64,000 bases of DNA from Pseudomonas sp. BN411 (GTDB lineage Bacteria; Pseudomonadota; Gammaproteobacteria; Pseudomonadales; Pseudomonadaceae): positions 80,635 to 144,634 of the forward strand of contig NZ_SSOM01000036.1 in assembly GCF_029871235.1 (NCBI RefSeq), in the 5' to 3' direction. The translations under genes and the position numbers were made by a program. The notes under the pieces were generated by a model that saw only the letters and a program-made list of their open reading frames with translations, searched no databases and was not told the DNA's origin. Every line of letters begins with the position of its first letter. The first letter of the stretch is position 1. This document shows positions 56,073 to 64,000 of this stretch, piece after piece.

Positions 56073-56378
56073 TTACCAGCTGGCTTTCACCAGGCCGGGT
56101 ACATCACCGCGCATGGCAGCTTCACGCAGCTTGTTACGGCCTAGGCCGAACTTGCGGTAAACGCCGTGCGGACGACCGGTGATGCGGCAGCGGTTACGCA
56201 GGCGCGAGGCGCTGGCGTCACGCGGCTGCTTCTGCAGGGCTACCTGGGCTTCCCAACGAGCTTCCGGAGTGGAGTTCGGGTTGGCAATGGTAGCTTTCAG
56301 CTCAGCGCGCTTCTTAGCGTACTTAGCAACCGTCTGCTGACGCTTCAGCTCGCGGTTTTTCATGCTCTGTTTGGCCAT
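56073..56378 (-). CDS. rpsN: 30S ribosomal protein S14 (zinc-free type)
   Basis: 101 aa from the ATG at 56378 ([24 protein letters not shown]). It ends [41 protein letters not shown]. It has no CXXC pair, so this is the long, zinc-independent form. Confidence 0.98.
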   Translation of the reverse strand: MAKQSMKNRELKRQQTVAKYAKKRAELKATIANPNSTPEARWEAQVALQKQPRDASASRLRNRCRITGRPHGVYRKFGLGRNKLREAAMRGDVPGLVKASW

Positions 56379-56391
56379 ATTCCTACTCCAA

Positions 56392-56931
56392 TCAGTTGCG
56401 GAACGGGAAGTTGAAGGCGCGCAGCAGAGCACGACCTTCGTCATCCGTACGGGCGGTGGTGGTCAGGGTGATATCCAGACCGCGCAGCGCATCGATTTTG
56501 TCGTAATCGATTTCCGGGAAGATGATCTGCTCTTTCACACCCATGCTGTAGTTGCCACGACCGTCGAAGGACTTGGCATTCAGGCCGCGGAAGTCACGCA
56601 CGCGCGGCAGGGAGATGGCCAGCAGACGATCCAGGAACTCGTACATGCGATCACGGCGCAGGGTGACCTTGACGCCGATCGGCCAACCTTCACGAACCTT
56701 GAAGCCTGCAATGGACTTGCGGGCGTAGGTCACGACGGCTTTCTGGCCAGTGATCTTTTCCAGGTCAGCTACAGCGTTTTCGATGATTTTCTTGTCACCG
56801 ATCGCTTCGCCCAGACCCATGTTCAGGGTGATTTTGGTGATGCGCGGAACTTCCATCACGTTCGCAAGCTGAAGTTGTTCCTTCAGCTTCGGCGCGATTT
56901 CTTTCCGGTAAATCTCTTTCAGTCGTGCCAT
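56392..56931 (-). CDS. rplE: 50S ribosomal protein L5
   Basis: 179 aa. It begins [39 protein letters not shown] and ends [23 protein letters not shown]. It binds 5S rRNA and touches the P-site tRNA. It is 20 bases after rplX. Confidence 0.98.
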   Translation of the reverse strand: MARLKEIYRKEIAPKLKEQLQLANVMEVPRITKITLNMGLGEAIGDKKIIENAVADLEKITGQKAVVTYARKSIAGFKVREGWPIGVKVTLRRDRMYEFLDRLLAISLPRVRDFRGLNAKSFDGRGNYSMGVKEQIIFPEIDYDKIDALRGLDITLTTTARTDDEGRALLRAFNFPFRN

Positions 56932-56951
56932 GGTTATCTACCTAGCAGTTC

Positions 56952-57266
56952 TCAAGCATCAACCGGTTTTTGGGTCGACTTGAAGACACGAATTTTCTTA
57001 CCGTCTTCAACTTTGAAACCAACGCGATCAGCCTTGTTGGTTTCGCCATTGAAGATGGCCACGTTGGAGAGGTGCAGAGGCGCCTCTCGCTCGACGATAC
57101 CGCCCTGGACACCGGCCATGGGGTTGGGCTTGGTGTGGCGCTTGATCAGGTTTACACCACTGACCAGCACACGGCTGTCAGCGAGAACCTTGAGCACCTT
57201 GCCACGCTTGCCCTTGTCCTTGCCGGCGATGACGATGATCTCGTCGTCACGACGAATCTTTTGCAT
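56952..57266 (-). CDS. rplX: 50S ribosomal protein L24
   Basis: 104 aa. It begins [48 protein letters not shown], a KOW-type fold, and ends [10 protein letters not shown]. It is an early assembly protein of the 50S subunit. Confidence 0.98.
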   Translation of the reverse strand: MQKIRRDDEIIVIAGKDKGKRGKVLKVLADSRVLVSGVNLIKRHTKPNPMAGVQGGIVEREAPLHLSNVAIFNGETNKADRVGFKVEDGKKIRVFKSTQKPVDA

Positions 57267-57278
57267 GACGGCTTCTCC

Positions 57279-57647
57279 TTACAGCACTTCGGGGGCGAGC
57301 GAGACGATCTTCATGAACTTCTCGGAACGCAGTTCACGGGTCACGGGCCCGAAGATACGGGTGCCGATCGGCTCCTGCTTGTTGTTCAGCAGGACGGCGG
57401 CGTTGCCGTCGAAGCGGATGATCGAGCCGTCAGGGCGACGAACGCCGTGCTTGGTACGGACCACAACAGCGGTCATTACCTGGCCTTTCTTCACCTTGCC
57501 ACGCGGAATCGCTTCTTTCACGGTCACTTTGATGATGTCGCCGATGCCGGCGTAGCGACGGTGCGAACCACCAAGGACCTTGATGCACATAACGCGACGA
57601 GCACCGCTGTTGTCAGCGACGTCGAGCATGGATTGAGTCTGAATCAT
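57279..57647 (-). CDS. rplN: 50S ribosomal protein L14
   Basis: 122 aa. It begins [33 protein letters not shown] and ends [24 protein letters not shown]. It forms an inter-subunit bridge. In E. coli nomenclature it starts the spc operon; no separate promoter is clear here (22-base gap to rpsQ). Confidence 0.98.
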   Translation of the reverse strand: MIQTQSMLDVADNSGARRVMCIKVLGGSHRRYAGIGDIIKVTVKEAIPRGKVKKGQVMTAVVVRTKHGVRRPDGSIIRFDGNAAVLLNNKQEPIGTRIFGPVTRELRSEKFMKIVSLAPEVL

Positions 57648-57669
57648 ATCTTTCTCCGACCCTTAGTCC

Positions 57670-57936
57670 TTAGACTTCCACGGCACGTTCGACGACTTCC
57701 ACCAGGGACCAGGATTTGGTCTTGGCCAGCGGACGGGTCTCACGAATGGTGACCTTGTCGCCGATGCGGCACTGGTTGGTTTCGTCGTGGGCGTGCAGCT
57801 TGGTCGAACGCTTCACGTATTTACCGTAAATCGGGTGCTTTACGCGGCGCTCGATCAGAACGGTGATGGTCTTGTCCATCTTGTCGCTGACGACGCGGCC
57901 GGTCAGCGTGCGGACGGTTTTCTGAGCTTCAGCCAT
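57670..57936 (-). CDS. rpsQ: 30S ribosomal protein S17
   Basis: 88 aa. It has [42 protein letters not shown] and [18 protein letters not shown], both typical of S17. An OB-fold protein that binds the 5' domain of 16S rRNA. Two-base gap to rpmC. Confidence 0.98.
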   Translation of the reverse strand: MAEAQKTVRTLTGRVVSDKMDKTITVLIERRVKHPIYGKYVKRSTKLHAHDETNQCRIGDKVTIRETRPLAKTKSWSLVEVVERAVEV

Positions 57937-57938
57937 GA

Positions 57939-58130
57939 TTACTTACCTGCTTGCTGGTTGAGCACAGTTTTCACGCGAGCGATGTCGCGCTTCACTTGCG
58001 AGAGCAGGTGAGACTGCCCCAACTGGCCAGTTGCCTTCTGCATACGCAGATTGAACTGGTCGCGCAGCAGGCCGAGCAGTTGCTCGTTCAGCTGCTGTAC
58101 GGATTTTTCACGAAGTTCATTCGCTTTCAT
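57939..58130 (-). CDS. rpmC: 50S ribosomal protein L29
   Basis: 63 aa from the ATG at 58130 ([19 protein letters not shown]); a GTG one codon upstream is less likely. [23 protein letters not shown] and [15 protein letters not shown] follow. Its start overlaps the rplP stop (TGATG). Confidence 0.97.
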   Translation of the reverse strand: MKANELREKSVQQLNEQLLGLLRDQFNLRMQKATGQLGQSHLLSQVKRDIARVKTVLNQQAGK

Positions 58131-58543
58131 CACATCACCGTCCGCTTAACAAAGGAGGTGGCGAGCGGCAGCTTTGCAGCGGCCAGGGCGAATGCCTCAC
58201 GCGCCAGCTCTTCGGAAACACCCTCGATCTCGTACAGGACCTTGCCCGGTTGAATCTGGGCTACCCAGTACTCGACGCCACCCTTACCTTTACCCATACG
58301 TACTTCCAGGGGCTTCTTGGTAACGGGCTTGTCCGGGAACACACGGATCCAGATCTTGCCGCCACGTTTCACGTGACGGGTGAGGGCACGACGTGCAGCC
58401 TCAATCTGGCGGGCAGTGAGACGACCACGGCCAGTAGCCTTCAGCGCGAACTCGCCGAAGCTGACCTTGCTACCGCGCTGAGCCAGACCACGGTTGTGGC
58501 CGGTCATCTGCTTGCGGAACTTCGTACGCTTTGGTTGCAGCAT
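58130..58543 (-). CDS. rplP: 50S ribosomal protein L16
   Basis: 137 aa. It begins [36 protein letters not shown] and has [26 protein letters not shown] sequence (here [20 protein letters not shown]). It helps position the A-site tRNA. Confidence 0.98.
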   Translation of the reverse strand: MLQPKRTKFRKQMTGHNRGLAQRGSKVSFGEFALKATGRGRLTARQIEAARRALTRHVKRGGKIWIRVFPDKPVTKKPLEVRMGKGKGGVEYWVAQIQPGKVLYEIEGVSEELAREAFALAAAKLPLATSFVKRTVM

Positions 58544-58555
58544 TTGGCGTACCCC

Positions 58556-59242
58556 TTACTTAGCAGCTTTTTTACGAGGAGCGGGCGCTACCGGCTTCAG
58601 CTCTTCCTGGCGGCCACCAATGACCTCACCCTTGAAGATCCAAACCTTCACACCGATCACACCGTAGGTGGTGTGCGCTTCGTAGGTTGCGTAGTCAATG
58701 TCGGCGCGCAGGGTGTGCAGGGGCACACGACCTTCGCGATACCACTCGGTACGGGCGATTTCAGCGCCACCCAGACGACCGCTTACCTGAATCTTGATGC
58801 CCTTGGCACCAATACGCATGGCGTTCTGTACAGCGCGCTTCATGGCGCGACGGAACATTACGCGACGCTCCAGCTGCTGAGCTACGCTCTGCGCAACCAG
58901 CATACCGTCGAGCTCCGGCTTGCGGATCTCTTCGATGTTGATGTGCACAGGCACACCCATTTGCTTGGTCAGGTCCTGGCGCAGCTTCTCAACATCTTCA
59001 CCTTTCTTGCCGATCACGATGCCGGGACGAGCGGTGTGGATGGTGATGCGTGCGGTTTGAGCCGGACGATGAATATCGATACGGCTTACGGACGCGCTTT
59101 TTAGTTTGTCTTGGAGGTACTCACGCACCTTCAGATCGGCAAACAGATAATCGGCATAAGTGCGCTTATCTGCGTACCAAACGGAGGTGTGCTCCTTGAC
59201 GATACCCAGGCGAATGCCAGTGGGATGTACTTTCTGACCCAT
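58556..59242 (-). CDS. rpsC: 30S ribosomal protein S3
   Basis: 228 aa from the ATG at 59242 ([18 protein letters not shown]). The KH domain has [24 protein letters not shown]. The C-terminal domain has [31 protein letters not shown]. It lies at the mRNA entry channel. Confidence 0.98.
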   Translation of the reverse strand: MGQKVHPTGIRLGIVKEHTSVWYADKRTYADYLFADLKVREYLQDKLKSASVSRIDIHRPAQTARITIHTARPGIVIGKKGEDVEKLRQDLTKQMGVPVHINIEEIRKPELDGMLVAQSVAQQLERRVMFRRAMKRAVQNAMRIGAKGIKIQVSGRLGGAEIARTEWYREGRVPLHTLRADIDYATYEAHTTYGVIGVKVWIFKGEVIGGRQEELKPVAPAPRKKAAK

Positions 59243-59255
59243 CTGATCGACTCCG

Positions 59256-59588
59256 TTACTTGTCCGCAACCTTGACAGTGATATGGCAAGACCGCTTGAC
59301 GATGCGATCAGCACGGCCTTTGGCACGCGGCATGATGCGCTTCAGCGAACGCCCTTCGTTGACGAAAACGGTGGAAACCTTCAGGTCATCCACGTCTGCG
59401 CCTTCGTTGTGCTCAGCGTTGGCCACGGCCGACTCCAGCACTTTCTTCATGATTTCAGCGGCTTTCTTGCTGCTGAAGGTCAGCAGGTTGAGCGCTTCGC
59501 CCACCTTCTTCCCGCGGATCTGGTCGGCGACCAAGCGGGCTTTCTGGGCGGAGATTCGAGCGCCCGACAGCTTAGCGGCTACTTCCAT
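59256..59588 (-). CDS. rplV: 50S ribosomal protein L22
   Basis: 110 aa. It begins [39 protein letters not shown] and ends [27 protein letters not shown]. Its hairpin lines the exit tunnel, a site of macrolide resistance changes. Confidence 0.98.
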   Translation of the reverse strand: MEVAAKLSGARISAQKARLVADQIRGKKVGEALNLLTFSSKKAAEIMKKVLESAVANAEHNEGADVDDLKVSTVFVNEGRSLKRIMPRAKGRADRIVKRSCHITVKVADK

Positions 59589-59601
59589 CGTTCCTTACCC
59601 C

Positions 59602-59877
59602 TTAACGCTTGGCTTTCTTGTCCGCAGCATGACCGCGATAGGTGCGGGTAGCAGCGAACTCGCCGAGTTTGTGGCCGACCATGTCTTCGTTCACGAGAAC
59701 CGGGACGTGTTGACGACCGTTATGAACAGCGATGGTCAGACCGACCATCTGCGGCAGTACGATGGAGCGACGCGACCAGGTTTTCACCGGCTTGCGATCG
59801 TTCTTTTCCACCGCCACTTCGATCTTCTTCAGTAGGTGAAGATCGATAAAAGGACCTTTTTTCAGAGAACGCGGCAC
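59602..59877 (-). CDS. rpsS: 30S ribosomal protein S19
   Basis: 91 aa. It begins [79 protein letters not shown] is standard in two parts. It lies in the 30S head near the A site. Confidence 0.98.
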   Translation of the reverse strand: MPRSLKKGPFIDLHLLKKIEVAVEKNDRKPVKTWSRRSIVLPQMVGLTIAVHNGRQHVPVLVNEDMVGHKLGEFAATRTYRGHAADKKAKR

Positions 59878-59891
59878 TGTCGTATCCTCAG

Positions 59892-60713
59892 TTATTTACG
59901 GCGACGGACGATCATGTTGTCGGTGCGCTTGTTCGCGCGGGTCTTCGCACCCTTGGTCGGGAAGCCCCACGGAGACACCGGATGACGGCCACCAGAGGTA
60001 CGACCTTCACCACCACCATGCGGGTGGTCTACCGGGTTCATCGCCACGCCGCGAACGGTCGGGCGAACACCACGCCAGCGCTTGGCACCAGCTTTACCCA
60101 GCGAACGCAGGCTGTGCTCGGAGTTCGAGACTTCGCCCAGGGTCGCACGGCACTCAGCCAGGACTTTGCGCATTTCGCCGGAGCGCAGACGCAGGGTCAC
60201 GTAGGCGCCTTCACGAGCAACCAGCTGAACGGAGGCACCAGCTGAACGGGCGATTTGCGCGCCTTTGCCGGGCTTCAGTTCGATACCGTGAACGGTGCTA
60301 CCAACCGGAATGTTGCGCAGCGGCAGGGCGTTACCGGCCTTGATCGGTGCATTGACGCCCGAGATCAGCTGGTCGCCAGCGCTCACGCCTTTCGGCGCGA
60401 TGATGTAGCGACGCTCGCCATCGGCGTACTTCAGCAGAGCGATGTGAGCAGTACGGTTCGGGTCGTATTCGATACGCTCAACGATGGCAGGAATGCCATC
60501 CTTGTTGCGACGGAAGTCGACCAGACGGTAGTGCTGCTTGTGACCACCGCCGATGTGGCGAGTGGTGATGCGGCCGTTGTTGTTACGACCACCGGATTTC
60601 GATTTTTTCTCGACCAGCGGTGCGTAGGGAGCGCCTTTGTGCAGCTCCTGGTTGACCACCTTGACCACGAAACGGCGGCCAGCGGAGGTCGGCTTGCATT
60701 TAACGATTGCCAT
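59892..60713 (-). CDS. rplB: 50S ribosomal protein L2
   Basis: 273 aa. It begins [27 protein letters not shown]. The catalytic-centre segment [31 protein letters not shown] with the key histidine is intact, and the end is [17 protein letters not shown]. It is needed for subunit joining and peptidyl transfer. Confidence 0.98.
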   Translation of the reverse strand: MAIVKCKPTSAGRRFVVKVVNQELHKGAPYAPLVEKKSKSGGRNNNGRITTRHIGGGHKQHYRLVDFRRNKDGIPAIVERIEYDPNRTAHIALLKYADGERRYIIAPKGVSAGDQLISGVNAPIKAGNALPLRNIPVGSTVHGIELKPGKGAQIARSAGASVQLVAREGAYVTLRLRSGEMRKVLAECRATLGEVSNSEHSLRSLGKAGAKRWRGVRPTVRGVAMNPVDHPHGGGEGRTSGGRHPVSPWGFPTKGAKTRANKRTDNMIVRRRK

Positions 60714-60724
60714 GATGCACCCCT

Positions 60725-61024
60725 TTACTCAGCGCTGCTGGCGAAATCGAGATCTTGGCCCGGCTGAAGTGCGATGTACGCCTTCTTCCAGTCGTTACGC
60801 TTGCCCAGACCACGAACGGTACGCTTGGTCTTGCCCTTTACATTAAGGGTGGTGACACGAGCGACCTTCACGCTGAACAGGCTTTCAACGGCCTTCTTGA
60901 TTTCCAGCTTGGTTGCATCGGTGGCAACCTTGAAAACGAACTGGCCCTTGCTGTCTGCCAGCATGGTGGCCTTCTCGGAGACGTGCGGACCAACCAGCAC
61001 CTTGAATACGCGTTCCTGGTTCAT
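60725..61024 (-). CDS. rplW: 50S ribosomal protein L23
   Basis: 99 aa. It begins [59 protein letters not shown] follows. It is the exit-tunnel docking site for trigger factor and SRP. Its start overlaps the rplD stop by four bases. Confidence 0.98.
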   Translation of the reverse strand: MNQERVFKVLVGPHVSEKATMLADSKGQFVFKVATDATKLEIKKAVESLFSVKVARVTTLNVKGKTKRTVRGLGKRNDWKKAYIALQPGQDLDFASSAE

Positions 61025-61623
61025 GCCAGCAGCTCCTCGAATTTCTTCACGGCGGACACGGTGATCAGCACCTTGTCGTAGGCGATCAGGCTGACCGGAT
61101 CAGAACCCTGGACGTCACGAACATCAACGTGCGGCAGGTTGCGAGCGGCCAGATACAGGTTCTGATCAACGCCTTCGGAAACGATCAGCACGTCGGTCAG
61201 ACCCAGGCCATTCAGCTTGCCCAGCAGAGTTTTGGTTTTCGGGGCCTCAACAGCGAAGTCCTCAACCACGACCAGACGGTCCTGACGAACCAGCTCAGCG
61301 AGGATGGAACGCAGCGCAGCGCGATACATCTTCTTGTTGAGCTTCTGGGAGTGATCCTGAGGCTTGGCAGCAAAGGTGGTACCACCGGAGCGCCAGATGG
61401 GGCTGCGAATGGTGCCAGCACGAGCACGACCAGTGCCCTTCTGACGCCACGGCTTCTTGCCACCACCGGAAACTTCGGAACGGGTCTTCTGCGCGCGAGT
61501 GCCCTGACGGCCACCGGCCATATAGGCAACAACAGCCTGGTGAACCAGGGTTTCGTTGAACTCACCGCCAAAAGTACGCTCGGAGACTTCGATAGCCTGA
61601 GCGCCATTTACATTCAGTTGCAT
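61021..61623 (-). CDS. rplD: 50S ribosomal protein L4
   Basis: 200 aa. It has [55 protein letters not shown], the extended tunnel loop, and [30 protein letters not shown]. In E. coli L4 represses its own S10 operon; whether it does so here is unknown. Confidence 0.98.
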   Translation of the reverse strand: MQLNVNGAQAIEVSERTFGGEFNETLVHQAVVAYMAGGRQGTRAQKTRSEVSGGGKKPWRQKGTGRARAGTIRSPIWRSGGTTFAAKPQDHSQKLNKKMYRAALRSILAELVRQDRLVVVEDFAVEAPKTKTLLGKLNGLGLTDVLIVSEGVDQNLYLAARNLPHVDVRDVQGSDPVSLIAYDKVLITVSAVKKFEELLA

Positions 61624-61637
61624 CTCAGCTTCCCCTC

Positions 61638-62273
61638 TTAACCGCGAGCCTTGGCTGCCGGACGCACAACCACATCACCACCGGTAGCGCCGGGAACGGC
61701 ACCTTTGACCAGCAGCAGATTGCGTTCTGCATCGACACGCACAACTTCCAGGGACTGAACAGTCACACGCTCGGCACCGAGGTGACCGGACATCTTCTTG
61801 CCCTTGAAGACACGACCAGGAGTCTGGCACTGGCCAATAGAACCCGGGGCGCGGTGGGAAACGGAGTTACCGTGGGTGTTGTCCTGACCACGGAAGTTCC
61901 AGCGCTTGATGGTACCGGCATAGCCTTTACCCTTGGACTGACCGGTAACATCTACCAGTTGACCAGCTTGGAACAGCTCAGCAGTCAGTTGATCGCCAGC
62001 CTGGTACTCGCCTTCTTCAAGACGGAATTCCCAGACACCGCGACCAGCAGCCACGCTTGCCTTGGCGAAGTGACCGGCTTGCGCCTTGGTCACGCGAGAG
62101 GCACGACGCTCACCGACAGTTACCTGTACGGCGCGATAGCCATCGCTTTCTTCGTTTTTGAACTGGGTCACGCGATTCGGCTCGATCTCAATGACCGTAA
62201 CCGGAATGGAGACACCTTCTTCGGTGAAAATGCGGGTCATGCCGCACTTACGACCGACTACACCAATAGTCAT
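61638..62273 (-). CDS. rplC: 50S ribosomal protein L3
   Basis: 211 aa from the ATG at 62273 ([29 protein letters not shown]). It has [52 protein letters not shown], the segment reaching the peptidyl transferase centre. An 84-base gap to rpsJ holds no gene. Confidence 0.98.
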   Translation of the reverse strand: MTIGVVGRKCGMTRIFTEEGVSIPVTVIEIEPNRVTQFKNEESDGYRAVQVTVGERRASRVTKAQAGHFAKASVAAGRGVWEFRLEEGEYQAGDQLTAELFQAGQLVDVTGQSKGKGYAGTIKRWNFRGQDNTHGNSVSHRAPGSIGQCQTPGRVFKGKKMSGHLGAERVTVQSLEVVRVDAERNLLLVKGAVPGATGGDVVVRPAAKARG

Positions 62274-62357
62274 GTTGTAAACCTCATGAGTGTACGGGGC
62301 TTTCACCCGCTATGGCCGCCCATTTCAGAGCGTTACACGACTAAAACCCGAAGGTTA

Positions 62358-62669
62358 TTAGCCGAGGCTGATCTGCACTTCCACGCCTGCCGCAAGGTCG
62401 AGCTTCATCAGCGCATCGACGGTTTTATCCGTCGGCTGGACGATGTCCAGAACACGCTTGTGGGTACGAATTTCGTACTGATCGCGCGCGTCTTTGTTGA
62501 CGTGCGGGGAGATCAGAACGGTGTACCGCTCTTTGCGAGTAGGCAGAGGAATAGGACCACGCACCTGAGCACCAGTACGTTTCGCGGTTTCCACGATTTC
62601 CTGGGTGGATTGATCGATCAGGCGATGGTCAAAAGCCTTCAACCGAATACGGATTTGTTGGTTTTGCAT
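62358..62669 (-). CDS. rpsJ: 30S ribosomal protein S10 / NusE
   Basis: 103 aa from the ATG at 62669 ([52 protein letters not shown]). It also acts as NusE in antitermination with NusB. First gene of the S10 operon, behind the promoter at 62735-62763. Confidence 0.98.
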   Translation of the reverse strand: MQNQQIRIRLKAFDHRLIDQSTQEIVETAKRTGAQVRGPIPLPTRKERYTVLISPHVNKDARDQYEIRTHKRVLDIVQPTDKTVDALMKLDLAAGVEVQISLG

Positions 62670-62734
62670 TTTGACCTCAGACTCTATCTCTGCTTTCCCC
62701 AACGGACGGACTACGCCCGTTAAAAGGAGGCGTG

Positions 62735-62763
62735 ATTGTACGGATGCCCCGAAGGGGTGTCAA
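62735..62763 (-). promoter_or_regulatory. Sigma70 promoter of the S10 operon
   Basis: On the minus strand TTGACA, exactly 17 bases, TACAAT: near-consensus. The spacer starts CCCCTTCGGGG, a perfect small palindrome. About 60 bases of leader precede rpsJ. Confidence 0.9.
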
Positions 62764-62778
62764 CTTTTGACCAGGCAA

Positions 62779-62802
62779 AAGAAAAGGGCCCCGAAGGGCC
62801 CT
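62779..62802 (-). terminator. Terminator of the tuf gene
   Basis: AGGGCCC-TTCG-GGGCCCT stem followed on the minus strand by TTTCTTTTG, 22 bases after the tuf stop and just before the S10 promoter. Confidence 0.9.
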
Positions 62803-62824
62803 CTTCTCTTAGCGAGACCTTCGA

Positions 62825-64000
62825 TTACTCGATGATCTTGGCTACAACGCCGGCGCCAACGGTACGGCCGCCTTCGCGGATCGCGAAGCGCAGGCCATCT
62901 TCCATGGCGATCGGAGCGATCAGGGTGACAACCATCTTGATGTTGTCGCCCGGCATTACCATCTCTACGCCTTCCGGCAGTTCGCAGTTACCGGTCACGT
63001 CAGTGGTACGGAAGTAGAACTGCGGACGGTAGCCCTTGAAGAACGGGGTGTGACGACCGCCTTCTTCCTTGGACAGCACGTACACTTCGCACTCGAACTT
63101 GGTGTGCGGCTTGATGGTGCCCGGCTTGGCCAGAACCTGACCACGCTCTACGTCGTCACGCTTGGTGCCGCGCAGCAGGACGCCAACGTTCTCACCGGCA
63201 CGACCTTCGTCGAGCAGCTTACGGAACATTTCAACGCCGGTGCAGGTGGTTTTGGTGGTCGCACGAATGCCGACGATCTCGACTTCTTCCTGAACCTTGA
63301 CGATACCGCGCTCAACACGACCGGTAACCACGGTACCGCGGCCGGAAATGGAGAACACGTCTTCGATCGGCAGCAGGAACGGCTGATCGATGGCACGCAC
63401 CGGCTCCGGAATGTAGGAGTCCAGGGTCTCAACCAGCTTACGAACGGCGGAAACGCCAATTTCGTTGTCGTCCTTGCCTTCCAGGGCCATCAGAGCGGAA
63501 CCGATGATGATCGGAGTGTCGTCGCCCGGGAAGTCGTAGGTGTTCAGCAGGTCACGAACTTCCATTTCGACCAGTTCCAGCAGCTCGGCGTCGTCAACCA
63601 TGTCGGCCTTGTTCAGGAACACGACGATGTAAGGAACGCCTACCTGACGGGACAGCAGGATGTGCTCGCGGGTCTGCGGCATGGGGCCGTCAGCAGCCGA
63701 GCAAACCAGGATAGCGCCGTCCATCTGCGCAGCACCGGTGATCATGTTCTTCACGTAGTCAGCGTGACCGGGGCAGTCAACGTGAGCGTAGTGACGAACA
63801 GCGGAATCGTACTCAACGTGGGAGGTGTTGATGGTGATACCGCGAGCCTTCTCTTCCGGCGCGTTGTCGATCTGGTCGAAAGCGCGAGCCGAACCACCCC
63901 AGGTCTCGGAGCAGACCTTGGTCAGAGCAGCAGTCAGAGTGGTCTTGCCATGGTCAACGTGACCGATGGTGCCAACGTTGACGTGCGGTTTGTTACGTTC
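62825..64000 (-). CDS. tuf: Elongation factor Tu (5' end cut by the window)
   Basis: 391 codons are present; the last six residues of the N-terminus (by family length of 397, MAKEKF) lie beyond 64000. The visible start is [22 protein letters not shown] with the P-loop [32 protein letters not shown] and NKAD complete the G domain. It delivers aminoacyl-tRNA to the ribosome. Its place before rpsJ is the str-operon copy (often called tufA or tufB depending on the genome). An internal methionine start at 63754 is not the real one. Confidence 0.98.
   Translation of the reverse strand, partial: ERNKPHVNVGTIGHVDHGKTTLTAALTKVCSETWGGSARAFDQIDNAPEEKARGITINTSHVEYDSAVRHYAHVDCPGHADYVKNMITGAAQMDGAILVCSAADGPMPQTREHILLSRQVGVPYIVVFLNKADMVDDAELLELVEMEVRDLLNTYDFPGDDTPIIIGSALMALEGKDDNEIGVSAVRKLVETLDSYIPEPVRAIDQPFLLPIEDVFSISGRGTVVTGRVERGIVKVQEEVEIVGIRATTKTTCTGVEMFRKLLDEGRAGENVGVLLRGTKRDDVERGQVLAKPGTIKPHTKFECEVYVLSKEEGGRHTPFFKGYRPQFYFRTTDVTGNCELPEGVEMVMPGDNIKMVVTLIAPIAMEDGLRFAIREGGRTVGAGVVAKIIE

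Noticed and set aside
63754..63756. Internal ATG as the start of EF-Tu
   Set aside because: The frame continues upstream with the P-loop and other G-domain motifs; the true start is just outside the window.

Overview
The window is high-GC gammaproteobacterial DNA that reads as a Pseudomonas chromosome. The evidence is an aerobic-type cobalamin pathway with CbiD in place of CobF, a CobN cobaltochelatase next to ChlI/ChlD-like partners, an OprG porin, and the complete S10-spc-alpha ribosomal block with katA and uvrA beside it. Gene order inside each block resembles P. aeruginosa as I remember it, but the blocks are joined differently. An aldarate (glucarate/galactarate) catabolic cluster, which I do not associate with P. 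aeruginosa, points to another member of the genus. No tRNA, rRNA, CRISPR array, transposase or prophage gene was seen.

Layout. (1) 1-6.5 kb: the end of a YbbN-like gene, a small conserved protein, then a Zur-type operon (ZrgA-like periplasmic protein, MacB/FtsX-like ABC pair, DUF3299 protein), oprG behind an Anr-type box, and two sugar-nucleotide epimerase/reductase genes. (2) 6.6-27 kb: cobalamin genes in four transcription units. cbtB-cbtA-cobE-cobM and cobW-cobN diverge from back-to-back cobalamin riboswitches. cobL, cbiD-cobK and a ferredoxin-like gene diverge from riboswitch-controlled cobG-cobH-cobI-cobJ. Between these lie a DAHP synthase with an aromatic-codon attenuator, a chlI/chlD pair linked by what looks like a programmed -1 frameshift, and a ccdAB toxin-antitoxin module. 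(3) 27-31.5 kb: a Fur-box-preceded ECF sigma factor, FecR-type regulator and TonB-dependent siderophore receptor. (4) 31.7-42.3 kb: an aldarate cluster (2-hydroxyacid dehydrogenase, galactarate dehydratase, glucarate dehydratase, MFS transporter, second glucarate-dehydratase paralogue, semialdehyde dehydrogenase, KdgD) with a FadR-type regulator and matching operators. (5) 42.3-48.8 kb: ssb, an MFS transporter, uvrA and katA. (6) 48.9-64 kb: rplQ-rpoA-rpsD-rpsK-rpsM, rpmJ-secY through rplN, the S10 operon, and the 3' 98% of a tuf gene, all on the minus strand.

How the parts work together. The cobalamin genes take precorrin-2 to the cobalt-inserted ring; steps before precorrin-2 and after cobalt insertion are encoded elsewhere. 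Three B12 riboswitches would shut down cobalt import and chelation (cbtBA, cobW, cobN) and the early methylation steps (cobGHIJ) when B12 is plentiful. The aldarate cluster converts D-glucarate and galactarate through 5-keto-4-deoxyglucarate and 2-oxoglutarate semialdehyde to 2-oxoglutarate. The ribosomal block carries three recognisable sigma70 promoters, two of them built into or beside hairpins.

The most notable signals are the A_AAA_AAG slippery site plus a 10-bp stem at the chlI/chlD overlap, the tandem aromatic-rich leader peptides before the DAHP synthase, and the shared TTGTACGACAA-type operators of the aldarate cluster.
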